From NCBI GenBank assembly GCA_037367405.1, contig JAZKJV010002627.1, forward strand, positions 124,001 through 188,000: a stretch of DNA of 64,000 bases, given 5' to 3'. Below, piece by piece: positions 43,700-55,435 of this stretch (position 1 is its first letter; every line of letters begins with the position of its first letter). Under the pieces are notes generated by a model. It saw only the letters and a list, made by a program, of their open reading frames with translations, did no database searches and was not told the origin of the DNA. The translations under genes were made by a program, and so were the position numbers. This DNA is from Ottelia alismoides (lineage: Eukaryota > Streptophyta > Magnoliopsida > Alismatales > Hydrocharitaceae).

Positions 43700-46600
43700 C
43701 GATGAATCTGCGATTCGTCATCTTTATTCATTTATTTTTACTTAAAATCTCTTATAAAACACCTGTATATAACACTAACTCTATATTCTTACTAACGTGC
43801 ATCTATGTGTAAATATTGTATATATGTATATTATTTTAACCTAAAATAAATAAATAAAGCAAGAAAGGAAAAATACAGAAAATAAAATAAATAAGGAAGA
43901 TTGTATATATGTAATAGATACAAGCTGACCCGAACCCCGAGAGAAGGTCGAGACTTGACCTGATCGACCAGGATAAAAGTAGGGGGAGATAGGGTCCTTA
44001 ATCAGAAAATCCAAAAAAATGTGTGTTGTGTATATTTGTATACTACACTATTTTATTTCTACCCGAATTGACCTCAAATCAAATAATGTTCAAAACACTT
44101 GTAAAAAAATGTTTCCTAATTAATAAAAATAATTGCACAATTAAATCTTGTACATAATAAAAGCAACCATACTTGGAAAAAGCCACTAAGCGATAATTGA
44201 ATGACCAACTCTTACTCCATATGAACTCAAATTGAACCAAATCACTTCGATTATATTCAAAATTAAATTATCTTTAAAATGGCTTGATTTCATAATTTTT
44301 GGAGTTACGGGTGAAAAGTTGGTTTTTTTGGGGTGGTTTGTGCAATTTTCCCATGTATTTTGTACATATTGTATTTTGTAAATATTCGTCAATATTTTTT
44401 TACTGATTATTTAAAATAAAATTAGAAATTAAAAATTAAAAATTTTATAATAGAAAAAGGCTAATTTCCTTATTTAACTATGTATATAATTTACTATATG
44501 TATATAGTATATGTATATAGTTGCTATTCTTAGTTAACCACCATAAAAAAATAAAAAATAGCATTTTTTCCCAAATAAATAAAGTGATGAAAATTCAGAA
44601 AAAATAGTTAATTTTTACTTTATCTCATTTCAATTTTCATCTCTCTTATGTCTTCAATCAAAAATTCAAAAATTCAAATTTCATTCTCTATTTTTCTATT
44701 TATATGACTCCTTCTCCATCATTCCAACTCGATAAATCTTTGATGAGAGGAGCCTGATCTCCGAGAGTCTTCTTATTGCAGAAGGATACCTTGCCTCCGG
44801 GTCGTCCGGTGACAACGCGTCGGCCTTCGTCGAGGTGATCAAGGTCTTTTCCGCTCCTAAGGTGAGATCCATCATTTTCTTCGTATTTTATCCTAGATTA
44901 ACCTTAGTTTAATTTGTCGCATCTTTATTTCACCGTCATTTTTTATTTAGTTCTTAAAATCCATCATGATTTGATCTCCACCAACTCAATTTTTCATCTC
45001 ACTTTCTCGACCTCCACATGTTCTTTTCTACCTCGCACAATCGCTCACCTCCGACAACGCACGGTGGTCGGAGATCCGGTTCCATCCGCCATCTTCTACG
45101 GAATCGCATTCATTCACATCTTCCGTATGATTTGATTTACAACTGAGTCATCATGCTCGCTTCCTAATTTGTTGATAAATAAAATTATATAAAAAATTAA
45201 AAAAATATATATTTATTTTCTTGCTCTCTAACATTTGTTTTGCAGGATCATCTAAAAAACAAAAAAAAATATAGTTCTATTTGTTGTTTTTTTATTTCTC
45301 TATTTCAAATTAAATAATTTTTTTAAAAAAGTTTTTTTATTACTAATTACAATTGAAAAAAAAATAAAAAAAGGAAAAATATAGCAGCAGACGGTAGCGC
45401 CGCCCGCAACTCCTCCGCCTCCGCGTGGAGGCGCTGCCCGCACGTACCACGTCCGCAGCCGTGCGCCGCCGAAGTCCTCCACCGGCGTCGCCCCGCAGCT
45501 CCCCACTCCATGAAGCCCGACCTCCAGCGGCCCTCCCTTCACCGTCCACCCGCGTGTGCCATCGCGTGGTGCTCTGCCCGATCGTGCCCTCCATCGCTCG
45601 TGCCAGGAGCTCTGAGCGCCACCCGCACTCCTCCAGCGAGCCCCGCCATCCCCGACTGACCACCTGGAGGGCATGTATTGACCTCCTCAGTAGATCGCTC
45701 TCCTCCCATGCGAGGAGCGATTCCTCACGTCCACCACGCTACTGCCACGCCTTCACCCCTGCCAGCACCGACTGCCGAGAGCCTCCATCAGTGATGAAGA
45801 ACAGAGGCAGGCGGTGGCCCCTCCTCGTGCCCACTTTTGGGTCTAATGAAGCAATAGGATCAAACCAGGAACCCTAAAGGGTTTGGAATATAATTTTTCA
45901 AAAATTACAAGAGCACCCTTGGAATTTTCATGTATTACAAAAACACCCCTGCCAGGACAGCACGCGCTTTGCACTCTTTTGATTAGGTAATTTACATTTT
46001 TCTCCTGCAACTTTACTTCTGTTAAATTTTGATGAACAAACATTGAATATTTGCCGTTTACACCTTAATTTCCAAACATTATTTTGCAAGTTCTCTTTAT
46101 TGAAATAAATATTTTCTTTGGTCAATAAAATTCTCAAAAATCATGCTAAGCTCTTGATTTTCCTATCCTTTTAGCATAAATTTTCATAGCATTTTGTCAT
46201 CATTTAATATTATTTAAAATAAAAAACTGTGTCTTTTCCTCTTCCTGAAATTCTAAAATTCATAAAAATTTAAATATTGCTCCAAAAATTTCAAAAATAT
46301 TAGAGTAGATTTATTTCATTGACTTTTAACTTCTATCCTAATTTTGTGCATTAAATATTTATAAAACTCAAAAAATTGAAAAAATACTAAAAATCTTATA
46401 AAAATCATAAAAAATTCTACAAAAATCCAAAAATCATGATTTCAACCTCTTTTTGTAGATATTTGTCTCTATTTTATCATAAAAATAATTGTCAAGAGTT
46501 TTGGGCACTTAAAACATTTTTAAGTTGGAAATTACTCTAGACTGCGCATTGCTTCTCATTGTTACCACTGTTTAATTTTTAGAAAAATAGAAAAACATCT

Positions 46601-47099
46601 GATTCCACAAAAAAACCTAAAAATATTTTCTCTGGATTTTTCTGAGCATTTTTTATATAAATAAAAAAATACAAAAGAGTTTGGTGTACGTAGTTCTTCT
46701 TTTGTGCATATTATTTTTTTTTGAAAATAAAAAAATCTACAAAATAAAAATCACTAAAAATTTGAATATCTGAAAATAAAAAATAGAAATAAAAAAAATA
46801 AAAAAGAGAAAAATTCCACAAAAGCCAAGAATAGTTTGCCTTTGAGATTTCCTTTTTCTTTTAATTGATTTTTTGTCGATTAATTGAATAACCCTCAGGA
46901 ATTGTAGCCTCTCTGAGTTCGATCCTATTCAATATATAGGTAAATAAATATCAAAAAATATTTCTCTTGCTCGCATTACTTATTCTTTGTAACTGTTGTG
47001 CAGCGAGAGAAGAAAAAATTGTTTGTTCATTGACGCTTAATTGGGTTGCAATGACTTGTTCATAATTCAAATAATTAAAACCCCAGAAAAGCTCAATCA
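43700..47099 (+). repeat. 5' LTR of N3 (LTR-C, about 3.4 kb)
   Basis: It starts CGATGAATC, with the inverted partner GATTCGTCA three bases later, and ends near CTCAATCA. A second copy begins at 62572. Contents: AT-rich U3, TATTTATATGACTCC near 44697, a GC-rich leader segment 44760-44870 ending AAGGTGAGATCC, TTTGTTTTGCAG near 45233-45244, a GC island at 45400-45860, then AT-rich sequence. Open frames at 44914-45135 and 45300-45877 are not conserved in the other copy as far as it is visible. Confidence 0.82.
44862..45244 (+). other. Possible leader intron inside LTR-C
   Basis: The donor-like CCTAAG/GTGAGATCC is conserved in both LTR-C copies (44862 and 63473). The acceptor-like TTTGTTTTGCAG ends at 45244, and the right copy reads GCAT there. 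The AT-rich interior fits a plant intron. The N1 LTRs carry GGTGAGAT near 12590 and 21682, downstream of a TATA-like box. Splicing is inferred. Confidence 0.35.
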
Positions 47100-47105
47100 A
47101 TAAAA

Positions 47106-47122
47106 TGGCACCGTTGTCGGGG
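47106..47122 (+). other. Primer-binding site of N3 (tRNA-Asp)
   Basis: TGGCACCGTTGTCGGGG has two changes at CG positions from the perfect tRNA-Asp complement. Confidence 0.85.
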
Positions 47123-48542
47123 AGGCACGGCGAGGGTAGTTAGGTTTCTCTTTTGACATGCTATTGTTGGTTGTATATATTTGTGTATATATTTTCCATT
47201 CACTCCATTGTTAATATTCATTGTTTCATTTCGTTGTTTCTTCTTATATTTGATAATTGTTTTTCTTACACATTCTCTCTTTTCTTTTTCTTGTGAGGGC
47301 CCGCGGAGTGAAGGAGGCGATCTTAGGAGAGCCAAAGCACCCAAGCAATGCGGAGGCAGCTTTATTCTTCACCGAGCCATAGGATAGCGTGAGAGGAGGA
47401 GAAGAAGAATTGAAGGAGACCAAAAAAAGAGATTTATTTATTTATTTTTATAGCATTTAAACTCTGTAAAAGGACATTCATTTATTGCGAGGTCTATTTT
47501 GCCAAGTGCCAGTGCACTTGAGGGACCTCACGGGTTTTGTTTTCATCAACATTATTTTGCTTTGTTTCACATGGATTTCATGAGCTGCCTATTGATTGCT
47601 TTAATTAATTTGCTTGAGCCAGGTAATTAATTGGGTCCAAACACTCTAAACAAGAATTTTTGTACCTATAGAGTAGAGAATAATTTGGACTTAGTCAAAT
47701 TATCTTTTTCTTGCCCATTAGTAGAAGCTATCATCTAGGGCGATTTACTTGCATCATATAGGATAATTTATTTTTCTGTTTTTCAATTCTGCGCGGATCA
47801 CTTGCATGTAGAGTGCTGGCGACAAGGTACGCATCTCTAACCCTTGCATGCATCATTCTTTTTAATCTCTCATTGGCATTTCCTATCTCCTTCCTTGTAT
47901 TCACTCACATAAGTTAAAAAGGAAATTGGACACTTGGTATGCAATTATTTGAAAATATTTTAACCAAGTGACAATTGCCTAAAATACGAGACTGCTAAAG
48001 AAAACTCGACCCTAAAATAAACACAAGGAAAATTCATTATTTTGGGGAGAGTAATCCCCTCATTGTTTGGTTTGCTTAAGCGAGAGAGCGACCTGCATAC
48101 TAGGATAGAACCACACCCGAACTCTTTTCAGACTACTATCTTGGGCCAGTCATTCTCCTGTGAGGATCTCTCCGGTAGCTGGTAAAGCGGCCCACGACGT
48201 CCTTAACAGATTGAATTGATCGGGTAGCTAGTAAACGGTCCGCAATTCATACTGGTTGGAAAAGATCTAACATTAGGATTGGGCTAGCCTCCTAAGAGAA
48301 TTGGGTTCCTAACAGCTTGCTTTAACCGCTCTGATAGATTGTATTCTCACCAAACTCTAAAATTGACAAGATAATTGACCGAACCTTCACGGTCTTCACA
48401 TTGAGTTGAGTTGGTGAACTGGGGGTTTGTATTGTGTTTGATTGCTTGTGTGCATACTCGATCCTTCTGTGCATTTGCGCCTTTTTCTCCATATCTTTTT
48501 ACTTGACCCTCATGCTCTCCGATCCTGTCTTTTGTTTCGAAG
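47123..48542 (+). other. Leader region of N3
   Basis: 1.4 kb, non-coding. It contains two copies of the 20-mer seen in N2: CCGGTAGCTGGTAAAGCGGC (48172-48191) and GGGTAGCTAGTAAACGGTCC (48222-48241). It ends with GTTGGTGAACTGGGGGTTTG near 48410, which N1 and N2 also have in similar form before gag. Confidence 0.7.
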
Positions 48543-49258
48543 ATGGCCGGCTAGAGTTATTTTAATCCGATCTTCGCAGACTTCTCGCACTCTCCAGACG
48601 ATCCACCTCCTTTTTTCTAGGAGGGTCTTCCTCTTGATTTTTGTGCATATCCACCTAACCCATTATTTCAGGAATCGGATGATGATTTTCACCCACCCTC
48701 ATCCAACGCACTCGATCCTGAGATTTTGGAGTCACCTTTCATGATTTCCACATTTGAGACACTGAATCAGATGATGGAGCATATGAATCGAGGATTAGCA
48801 ATCTATTTATCATAAACGAGAGCCAGAATGCTGCTCTACTGTTTAAGGTTATGGATTCACTTGAGGATAATCACGAGAGCTTACAATCGCCCAAAATACA
48901 AAAGAATGAGAAAATTTTAAAAATCCAAAAAGATTCTGGGAGACACATTATTGATTCATTTTGTGAGGAGAGGGCACCCATGCCAAACCAATTTCCCACA
49001 CAGTTATTCACCACATGTCCCGACCTTGACCCCGAGGATTCCATTATACAGATTGCTCTTGGCAATCCTCATGTATATGTTGATTCTGATCTCCTCCCTT
49101 GTATGGAGGATGTCCAAAAATTCAAAAAATTTGACTAAACCTGAAGTGGTGGCCACTATTCATGAGATCATTAAAGCCCCACTTCAACAGGCCATGACAG
49201 ATTTATCTACTCCTTAACACAAGAAGAGAAAGTGAAGGAGAAGATCTGGGCGTCGCAT
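48543..49258 (+). pseudogene. Gag-like N-terminal part of N3
   Basis: It starts at ATG 48543 in a context matching the N4 start (MADWSDFYPNF there). Here the fourth codon TGG has become TAG, and further TAGs follow near 48627. The text is Pro- and acidic-rich (DFSHSPDDPPPFF), then ILESPFMISTFETLNQMMEHM near 48720-48790. The open stretch 48851-49138 (QSPKIQKNEKILKIQKD) is basic and Lys-rich, followed by acidic text. No zinc knuckle is visible. The role as structural Gag is inferred from position. Confidence 0.62.
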
Positions 49259-49680
49259 CTTGACCATGGCCACTGCCTACGCCATCGCTCACCGTCAACA
49301 TTTTAAGAAAGGGAACACTGCCATACCTCTTGTGAGATGCTCTATCTCTGATCATTCTTGTGATAACACTCTCCTTGACGGCGATTCTTCAATCAATATA
49401 ATACCCTTCTCTATGGTACATTCTCTTCATCTTGGGCCTCTCAAAAAACCAGGATGATAGTTCAATTTGCTGATGGATCTATCAAGAGGCCGAATGGTGT
49501 TCTAGAAAACACTGTCATTCTTATCCGGGGCATGAAATTCACATCTTATTTTGTTGTGCTGCCCATTGAGACCTCCACCCCTGTGGAGCACCCTCCAATC
49601 ATCCTGGGACGACCTTTCCTCGCCTCTGCGGGAGCTGTTATTGATTATCGTTCATGAGAGATTCGCTTCCATTATGATAC
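49259..49680 (+). pseudogene. Retropepsin-like domain of N3
   Basis: ILTMATAYAIAHRQ (49257-49298) matches the protease lead-in of N4 and H. The active-site block is LLDGDSSINIIPFSMV (49371-49418), with Asp in place of the second-position Gly, then LHLGPLKK and, after a one-base deletion near 49447, VQFADGSIKRPNG and IILGRPFLASAGAVID. A TGA near 49657 replaces an Arg. Confidence 0.8.
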
Positions 49681-50365
49681 AAGGAGCCATGTGTTGATCA
49701 CTACACCAACTATTGACCAGAGACCTACATCCCATGAGAACCCGCCCGTATTAGCCAACCCCAAGAAATTTGACCTTGATGATAATATCAGAGATTCTTG
49801 TTATATGTTGGATGATAATGAAACTCAAGAATTCCTATTCAAGGGGGAAGACTCGGAAATCATAGACATTGGAGTTCCCCCTTCTGGTATGTGGAGAAGC
49901 ATTGATGACATCCACGAGATTTACACGGTAGACACCCTAGAGCAGAAGGTAGAATCTGAGACTAGACAGGATGAACATGATTTGACTACTTTCACTGATG
50001 ACTCTGTTCCTATTCACCCTGATTCAGATGAGACTAATAAGGCCAAATTTGATTTGATTGCTTTTATAAAGGAATTTGGGCCTTTTGATAAAGATGATGG
50101 TCCAGTAAAGGCTCGCCATGCTGAAATTGATCCTAAATTTTCTGTCGAGCCATTTTACTTTGATGTTTGCAAGACTTCCCAGACAGGACATGACCACACT
50201 ACTTTCAATAATTGATTCGTACCTGCACACTCTGAGACTGCTGAGGATACATTCTTGGTCGATCATGATCAGTTCATATCTAATGATAATCCCAATATCG
50301 ACCTACACCTTGTCAAATCCATACCTCAGCGGTCCCGCAAGAAGGTTCGTTTTCGACCTTCTTGA
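49681..50365 (+). pseudogene. C-terminal extension of the N3 Gag-protease protein
   Basis: The frame continues to a TGA at 50363-50365, with one internal TGA near 50213. The text is acidic (DDNETQEFLFKGEDSEIID, then FTDDSVPIHPDSDETNKAKF and FIKEFGPFDKDDGPVKA), ending in a basic tail QRSRKKVRFRPS. N4 has the same ending (PQRSRKKVRFR) and the same acidic blocks. There is no RT. The domain is not recognised. The shared wording in N3 and N4 shows it was translated when the family was active. Confidence 0.65.
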
Positions 50366-50455
50366 CCTTTATACATCCACTCCTTTTGTATATCCTTTTG
50401 TTTCACTCTTTCTTATTCCGTTTTATCATTCACCCCTATTCCGTATGTGTATATG

Positions 50456-50663
50456 CTATACTTAGGATGTGCTTTATCCTAAGTATAGGGGGGTGAATGA
50501 TTTGTGTTGTTGCCTATACTTAGGGATACTCTACCCTAAGTATGGGGGGGTGATGCTATTCATATCGTCCTTTTATTTTTGAGTCTGTACATTCTCTGCA
50601 TCGGTTTTCCCCTTTTGTACAGTGTACTATACTTAGGATTACTTGATCCTAAGTATAGGGGGG
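50456..50663 (+). repeat. Hairpin array of N3 (three hairpins, fourth lost)
   Basis: H1 50456-50493 (CTATACTTAGGAT and ATCCTAAGTATAG), H2 50514-50550, H3 50627-50663. They match H1 to H3 of element H, but the gap between H1 and H2 is shortened. The sequence switches to LTR-B six bases after H3, so H4 is missing. Confidence 0.9.
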
Positions 50664-50669
50664 ATCACC

Positions 50670-52793
50670 ATTAAACTAGGCAGCTGCCCTGATCGGACGG
50701 TGGATAGAGGATAGGGACAAACAGGGAGGAGCTCCGACGAGCGAAAGTTCCCCGACCCCAATCCTCCTCCTCCGGGGTCTTCTAAAGCACAAAACTGGCC
50801 GACCCGACTTCTCCAAATCTCCCCTAAGTGCTAGCATCATCAAAACACTTCGACGATAGCCGGAGTTCTCCCAAGAGACCGGCGGAGCACAAGGCTCCCA
50901 GCTACCTCCGGCAGGTCTTCAAAATTGCCTCCAGGCACGCGTGAAGGTGCAAGACCTGCAAAAAAGAGTTAAGAGTGTCACGGGCAAACTGCTCCGACCC
51001 TCCAGCGTATGTGGAAGGCGGAGAATAGTCGGAAAATGGTGGTGGAGGTTCACCGGAGGCGAGCTCTGATGAACGACGGGTGAACGATTAACGACAAAAA
51101 CACAATTAAAAACTAATCTAGATGCATGAGATAATTCTAACTACTAAATCTAAGCTAACAAAATGATGAAAAGTACCTCACTTGGCAGGAACCAAGGAAG
51201 AACAGACCTCGACGGCGATGGGCCGGAGATGGGGGTGGAGCCCCCCTAAGACGTCGCCTGAAGCTGCTCTGGTTGGCTGGAGAATGCCCTGTCATAACCT
51301 CCGATCCTGAGCACAAGGAAGGAGGGCCAAGCTAGGTCAAAGAGGGTTCAAAAAGTCAAGGAAAGATAAGGGGGTCGGTTATGTACAAGACCAGGGAGGT
51401 GAGAAGAATGAGGCGTATCTCGCGACGCAGTGATGCAATTTTTGATACAATCCATGGGCGTATAAGGTGGATCACCAAGGAGAAGAAGATGTGAAGAGCG
51501 CGAGACCAAATGATGAAAGGAGCAGCCTCGGAAAATGGTTGAAAACAGGCAAAAACCATACTCTGACAGGCTGCAGACCTCGGTCAGAGAGTTGACCGAG
51601 GTCAACCAACAAGCGACTGGTTGGTCCACGTGGACCAACCAGAAAAATCCCTGGAAAAAGATTTATAGAATCGATTTAAAATAATAAAAGAATTTATTAA
51701 TTTTATGTTATAAAATATAAAAATATTTATTATTTTATAAATTATTTTATTATGGTTTTTATTTATTTTTAAATGTTTAGAATTATAAGTTCTTTTTAGG
51801 GACTATATATAGGTATATTCATCTATATATTTTAATCTTTTAATTTTATTTTGTATTTTTATGTTTATTAATTTAGTTTATTATTTTATATATTTATACA
51901 TTATTTTTATAAACTTAAATATATTTTTATTTTATTTTTCTGATGTATTTTATACAGTTAAATAAATAGGTATATTATCTATATAGGTATAGATATAGGT
52001 ATTTTGCCTATGTATTTTCTTTAAGTATTTTATTTTAGTGTTTTCAATGTTTTATTAATGTTTAAATGTATACATGACTTATAAATAATATTTACAAAAT
52101 TATAAAAAAAAACATAAAATAATAAAAATAATGAATAATAAATAAAAAAGAATATTTTAATCGGCATAGTTATACAATAGGGGTCCAGAACCTAACTTTC
52201 ACACTGTAACTCCAAAAAATACGAAACCATCTTCATTAAATAGCTTATTAAAAATTATATACAATTAAAGATTTTGATGTATTTTGAATTTTTATTTGAG
52301 AGATATGGGTCTAGGAAGTTGGGATTTTAGAAACTTATTTAAATCATAACTTTTATTTTGTATATTATTTTTGTATGAAATAAATTTTGTATTTTTCTAT
52401 ATTTAGTTATGTACAACTTTCATGTTCAAAGTTTCTTTATTTGAAGTATAAAAGGTGGAAGTAAAAATAGGTCTCAAAAATGAATAAAAAGGAATTAAAT
52501 AAAAGGAATTTTTATTGTATTTTGGCTCTTATCCCCCCCAACTTTATTCCTTGTCGACCTAGTCATCGAGATTCCTTAGTCTCGAGGTTTCGAGTCATAC
52601 AATATTTTCAATATTTTATTTTTTTTCTTTTCTTTTCTTTTCTATATAATTTTGGCTTTAAAAAAATTATTTTATACACATTTTGTATACAAGTGGATGA
52701 ATGCTAAAATGCCTAAATTAATGGTATTTAAACGCATCTACTAGGTTTTTTAAGGCCAAAATTATAGAACAAAGGTAAAATGGAGATTCATCA
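50670..52793 (-). repeat. 3' LTR of N4, truncated (LTR-B)
   Basis: It matches 60461-62571. Read on the minus strand it begins TGATGAATCTCC. It ends at the switch point ATTAAACTAGGCAG on the plus strand (compare ATTAAACTGGGCAA near 60463). A GC-rich island lies at 50690-51330. Open frames at 51348-51638 are not genes. Confidence 0.88.
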
Positions 52794-52808
52794 CCCTCTA
52801 TACTTGCC
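52794..52808 (-). other. Polypurine tract of N4
   Basis: The minus strand reads GGCAAGTATAGAGGG next to the LTR start TGATGAATC. The G run is interrupted by one A. Confidence 0.8.
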
Positions 52809-54778
52809 TTTGCTAGTCCCTAGCAAACACATATGCGATAAGTGCAGAAAATAAAACATAGAAAAGAAAAATAAAGAAGATGGATGAAATTTAATTATCA
52901 AACTTGTCTTCACAAAATCAAAGTTTGGAGCTTAAGTTGGACCTTTAGAACTTTAAAGCGGGCGAAACCTTAATGGGAATCAGATTTGAAATCCAACAGC
53001 CTTCGAGAATCCCAAAACTCTGCTCAAGTCACCTCAATAACCAGGTTAGAATACTTCAACTCATACGTAAATCCTTACGACTATGAATCTGACTCGTACA
53101 GAGTAAGTGATAGTGGCTCTCCCCAACTTAAATGACAAAGAGACTGACTTCTCCAACATGACAAACCAGTGATTCCCCAATCCAACAACTTATTCCTCGA
53201 GGAGCGGGGTATTCACTTCTAAGTTTAAGTAACAACCGACTCAAGAGGAGGGGGTGAAGAGAAGAATGGATGGTAGCCAGTGTAGCTACCTATCCTAGGA
53301 TGCAAGACCAGTGTAGTCAAGTCATCCAGGTGCAGGCTCACAAGATTTGACTTTGAAGCTCAAGCTTGCTTATTGAGTATACAAATATATACACTCTGGC
53401 AGGCATTTTATTTTCAATCAGGCCTGTCCACTTTTTTGGGGGGTTTTGCTTTTTGCTTTTTTTTTCTCTTTTTTTGGAAATAATATATACAAAAACATTT
53501 ACATAAGGAGTTTTTCCTCTTGAGATAGTAGACTATCCCTCTTTTGAAGTTTTATTACAACCCACACTCTCCTGTCTTAAAAATCCATCATCACTGGACT
53601 GGTTTGGGTGCACTTCCCTCCCTAGAGGAGGACGGATGTTTCCACTTGTTTGTGTCTCATACCGGCAAATCCAATCCCCTCACCACTCCAACTGAGTTGA
53701 GCCAAGTGAAAGGTGAAGGAGTCCAAGTTAGGTCATAATCAACAAGAGTCGTGCATGTACTCTTAAATACTCTACTTAGGCAGTCAAGAATCCATTGAAC
53801 CAAGTCTCGTGATCCTCAAAGAATTAAGTCAACTAGACCTGAATTACCTCAATTCCAGCTCTTTTAGGTTCCTGTTATTAGGTAGATTTTAATGTCCAAC
53901 CAAGCTCCAATCTTCGGATTTTACTTAGACTTGTTCAACTATCAAAATCAATGCAAAAAATGCTATTGCTATGCAAGTGCTATGCAGAATGCAGCAAAAT
54001 ATTTTTGTGATGCAATTTTCAAAGATTTTGAACTTTTATGGATTTTTAAAAAAGGATGATGCATATGCATTTTTTGTATTTTCAAAAAGATTTTACAAAT
54101 ATTTTTTTTCGATTTTAGTTTTGCAAATGTTTTTGTGATTTTTGAAAACAAAAGATTTTGGATAAAAACTAGGTACAAATATTTACAAAGGGATGCATCT
54201 TATTTTTACAAGAGTTTGGTTTTAAGAATTTACAAAGATAAGTGATCAATTTTATAGATATACATAAAATAAAGAATTTTAAGATTATGTATGTATTCCT
54301 TAAACTTATTTGAAGATCATTTTATAAACAACTTTGGAAAACTATAGTCCAAAATAATTTTTACAAACTATTTTACTAACATGTATACACGTTTGAAATC
54401 CATTTTCCAAAGGTTTTTCAAACAGTATATATAGATTTTTCATGTATTTTTACAACCATTTTTCAAACCATTTGCAAATTATTTTTCAAACATTTTATTT
54501 CACACAAGTATAATAAGTTTTACAATCAAAACAATTTTTACAAAGTTTGAAAATATTGAACAAAATGTATTCCAAATAGTTTTCAAAAGATTTTAAAAAA
54601 GATTTTCAAACTATTTTTCAAACATTTTGCAAAAAGCATTTGCACCTGATTTATTAATCAGTATATACAAAAAGAATTTGAGGAATAATAACATATTTTT
54701 ATTAAGTGTTTTTAATGAACTTAACAGTATTGTTAGCCATAATTATTAAAAATACGAAAGTACGAGTTATGAATAAAG
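52809..54778 (-). other. 3' untranslated internal region of N4
   Basis: Non-coding. The paired boxes are at 53268-53290 and 53304-53320, GATAGTAGACTATC at 53523-53536, and CTTAATTCTTTGAG at 53815-53841 (minus strand). The right part (53930-54700) is AT-rich, with many TTTTCAAA and ATTTTACAAA variants but no clear period. Confidence 0.78.
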
Positions 54779-55403
54779 TATATACCTAGTATATACGACC
54801 CCCTATACTTAGATTGAGCTATGTCCTCATAGATCAGAGAAAAAAAGAAGACATAACTCGTACTGATTATAGGACAGTCTAAAGAATAAATGAACGAAGA
54901 AATGGATGAATGAGAAGTTGACTGTCCCCCCTATACTTAGGATCAAATAATCCTAAGTATAACAGAGTGTACACAAACTAGGGAGGGTCAAGGGTGGGAA
55001 ATGAACAGATCGTACTCAGACTGTCTGCCCCTATACTTAGGGTAAGATATCCCTAAGTATAGACAAGAAGAGGAGACAATGGAGAGGATCAAAGAATAGA
55101 AGAACCTCGGGGTGCACGTCCCCCTATACTTAGGACAAAGTACATCCTAAGTATAGAAGACTTTAAAAAGGGGTGACACCTTCTTGGTAGAAAAAGAAAA
55201 TAGAAAAGGAAAAAAAGAAAAGAAGAAAAGAAGAAAAGAGATCAGAAGATGGAAGAAGATCAAAGAGAATGTACACACCATTCCCCATGTACTTAGGGTA
55301 AAAGAAGCCTTAAGTATAGGCAACAACAAGAGTGATGAAACAAAATGAAGACTGAACACTCAACTCGTCCACCCCCTATATATAGGACAGAGTACGTCCT
55401 AAG
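54779..55403 (-). repeat. Hairpin array of N4 (six hairpins)
   Basis: On the minus strand from the gene outward: 55403-55372, 55320-55283, 55156-55120, 55062-55028, 54961-54925, and the long one 54872-54799 (arms starting CTATACTTAGATTGAG and GACATAACTCGTAC on the plus strand), then TATATACCTAGTATATA at 54779-54795. This is the longest array in the window. The first two hairpins are the most decayed. Confidence 0.9.
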
Positions 55404-55435
55404 CAAGGCGCACATGAGAATGGGGTGGATGAACA

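Larger units (their letters stand above)
43700..50669 (+). mobile_element. Element N3: non-autonomous LTR-C element, 3' part lost
   Basis: 5' LTR 43700-47099, primer-binding site 47106-47122, leader, Gag-protease gene 48543-50365 and three hairpins. At about 50669 the sequence switches to minus-strand LTR-B (N4). LTR-C resumes at 62572 at a position equivalent to 43959. N4 therefore probably inserted near the start of the N3 3' LTR and a deletion removed the N3 3' UTR with the end of N4. The gene order is the same as in N4. Confidence 0.8.

Noticed and set aside
45300..45877. Open frames up to 150 codons in LTR-C
   Set aside because: GC-rich composition produces them on both strands; no known domain and no start context.
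43700..47099. LTR-C as the 3' LTR of element H shared with N3 (tandem element by recombination)
   Set aside because: No polypurine tract precedes it and the H 3' UTR stops in mid-alignment, so insertion of N3 into H is simpler. It is not excluded.
53930..54700. Satellite-like TTTTCAAA/TTTTACAAA text in the N4 3' UTR
   Set aside because: No stable period could be found by eye; more likely AT-rich simple sequence.
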